From positions 1 to 21,543 of the forward strand of contig JAPPNT010000192.1 of assembly GCA_028873745.1 (NCBI GenBank): a stretch of 21,543 nt of DNA, in the 5' to 3' direction. Below the pieces are notes generated by a model. The model was not told the origin of the DNA, searched no databases, and saw only the letters and a program-made list of their open reading frames with translations. The translations under genes and the position numbers were made by a program. Below, one piece after another: positions 21,288 to 21,543 of the stretch. This DNA comes from Chloroflexota bacterium. GTDB taxonomy: Bacteria > Chloroflexota > Dehalococcoidia > Lucifugimonadales > UBA1127. Within the stretch, counting starts at the first letter, position 1; each line of letters opens with the position of its first letter.

Positions 21288-21543
21288 ATGGGTCTCAAGC
21301 AGTTCAAGCCCATAACGCCGGGAATGCGCCAGTTGGTGCGGCCCGACTTCAGCGAGATTACAAGGAGCAAGCCGGAGCGCTCGCTCCTTGAGCCGCTGCG
21401 CAAGTCGGGCGGCCGGAACCGGCAGGGCCGGCTGACCGTGCGGCACCGCGGCGGCGGCCACAAGCGCCGGTACCGGGTCATCGACTTCAAGCGGCGTGAC
21501 AAGGCTGGCGTCCCCGGCGTTGTGTTCAGCATCGAGTACGACC
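21288..21543 (+). CDS. rplB: Large ribosomal subunit protein L2, N-terminal part (cut by window end)
   Basis: 85 codons are visible before the right edge. L2 is a core 23S rRNA-binding protein needed for peptidyl transferase activity and subunit joining. The start K-P-I-T-P-G-M-R at residues 7-14, G-G-R-N-R-Q-G-R-L-T-V-R-H-R-G-G-G-H-K-R at 41-60 and Y-R-V-I-D-F-K-R at 62-69 are diagnostic. The ATG lies 2 nt after the rplW stop, continuing the S10-type gene order. Confidence 0.95.
   Translation, partial: MGLKQFKPITPGMRQLVRPDFSEITRSKPERSLLEPLRKSGGRNRQGRLTVRHRGGGHKRRYRVIDFKRRDKAGVPGVVFSIEYD

Overview
This is a GC-rich, gene-dense bacterial chromosome segment. The ribosomal gene content is bacterial. 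The catabolic mix (Rieske oxygenase, amidohydrolase, gentisate-type cupin dioxygenase, class III aminotransferase, split nitrile hydratase), the many TTG/GTG starts, and a Thr/Pro-rich surface protein with ATVEA/ATVAAL-type motifs suggest an uncultured Chloroflexota of the Dehalococcoidia/SAR202 kind. That placement is inference from gene content and style; no phylogeny could be run.

Layout, left half. Positions 2-673 hold the 3' part of an unrecognised repeat protein, ending at a perfect 15-bp hairpin. A minus-strand operon (3563 to 802) encodes a small two-helix membrane protein, a Rieske ring-hydroxylating oxygenase and an amidohydrolase_2 protein. Divergent from it are an exported Thr/Pro-linker protein (3842-4855), a gentisate 1,2-dioxygenase-like bicupin (4959-6044) and, 6 nt further on, a staphylococcal-nuclease-fold protein with a C-terminal membrane anchor. 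A class III aminotransferase, a dispersed GC hairpin repeat, a putative PIN-domain toxin-antitoxin pair and ahcY follow.

Layout, middle. A gene of unknown family (10995-12017) consists largely of two gapless 128-residue tandem copies. It converges on a three-gene, overlapping nitrile hydratase/thiocyanate hydrolase cluster in which the beta subunit is split into separate N- and C-terminal genes and the alpha-type subunit carries the cobalt-type CTLCSC claw and a His-rich N-terminus. A tRNA-Gln(UUG) and an otsA-otsB trehalose operon follow on the minus strand.

Layout, right half. A near-consensus promoter (TTGACA-17-TACAAT) drives a fused str-S10 operon: rpsL, rpsG, fusA, rpsJ, rplC, rplD, rplW and the start of rplB, with no tuf between fusA and rpsJ. 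Points of interest are Arg in place of the streptomycin-contacting Lys88 of S12, an extra segment of about 16 residues in S12, and a terminator-like hairpin inside the operon between rpsJ and rplC.

The catabolic genes would fit oxidation of aromatic or other recalcitrant carboxylates (Rieske hydroxylation, gentisate-type ring opening, amidohydrolase or decarboxylase step, nitrile or thiocyanate hydration, transamination), but the substrates cannot be read from the sequence. The strongest candidates for something new are the tandem-duplicated protein beside the split hydratase, the membrane-anchored nuclease coupled to the dioxygenase, and the internal attenuator-like element of the ribosomal operon.
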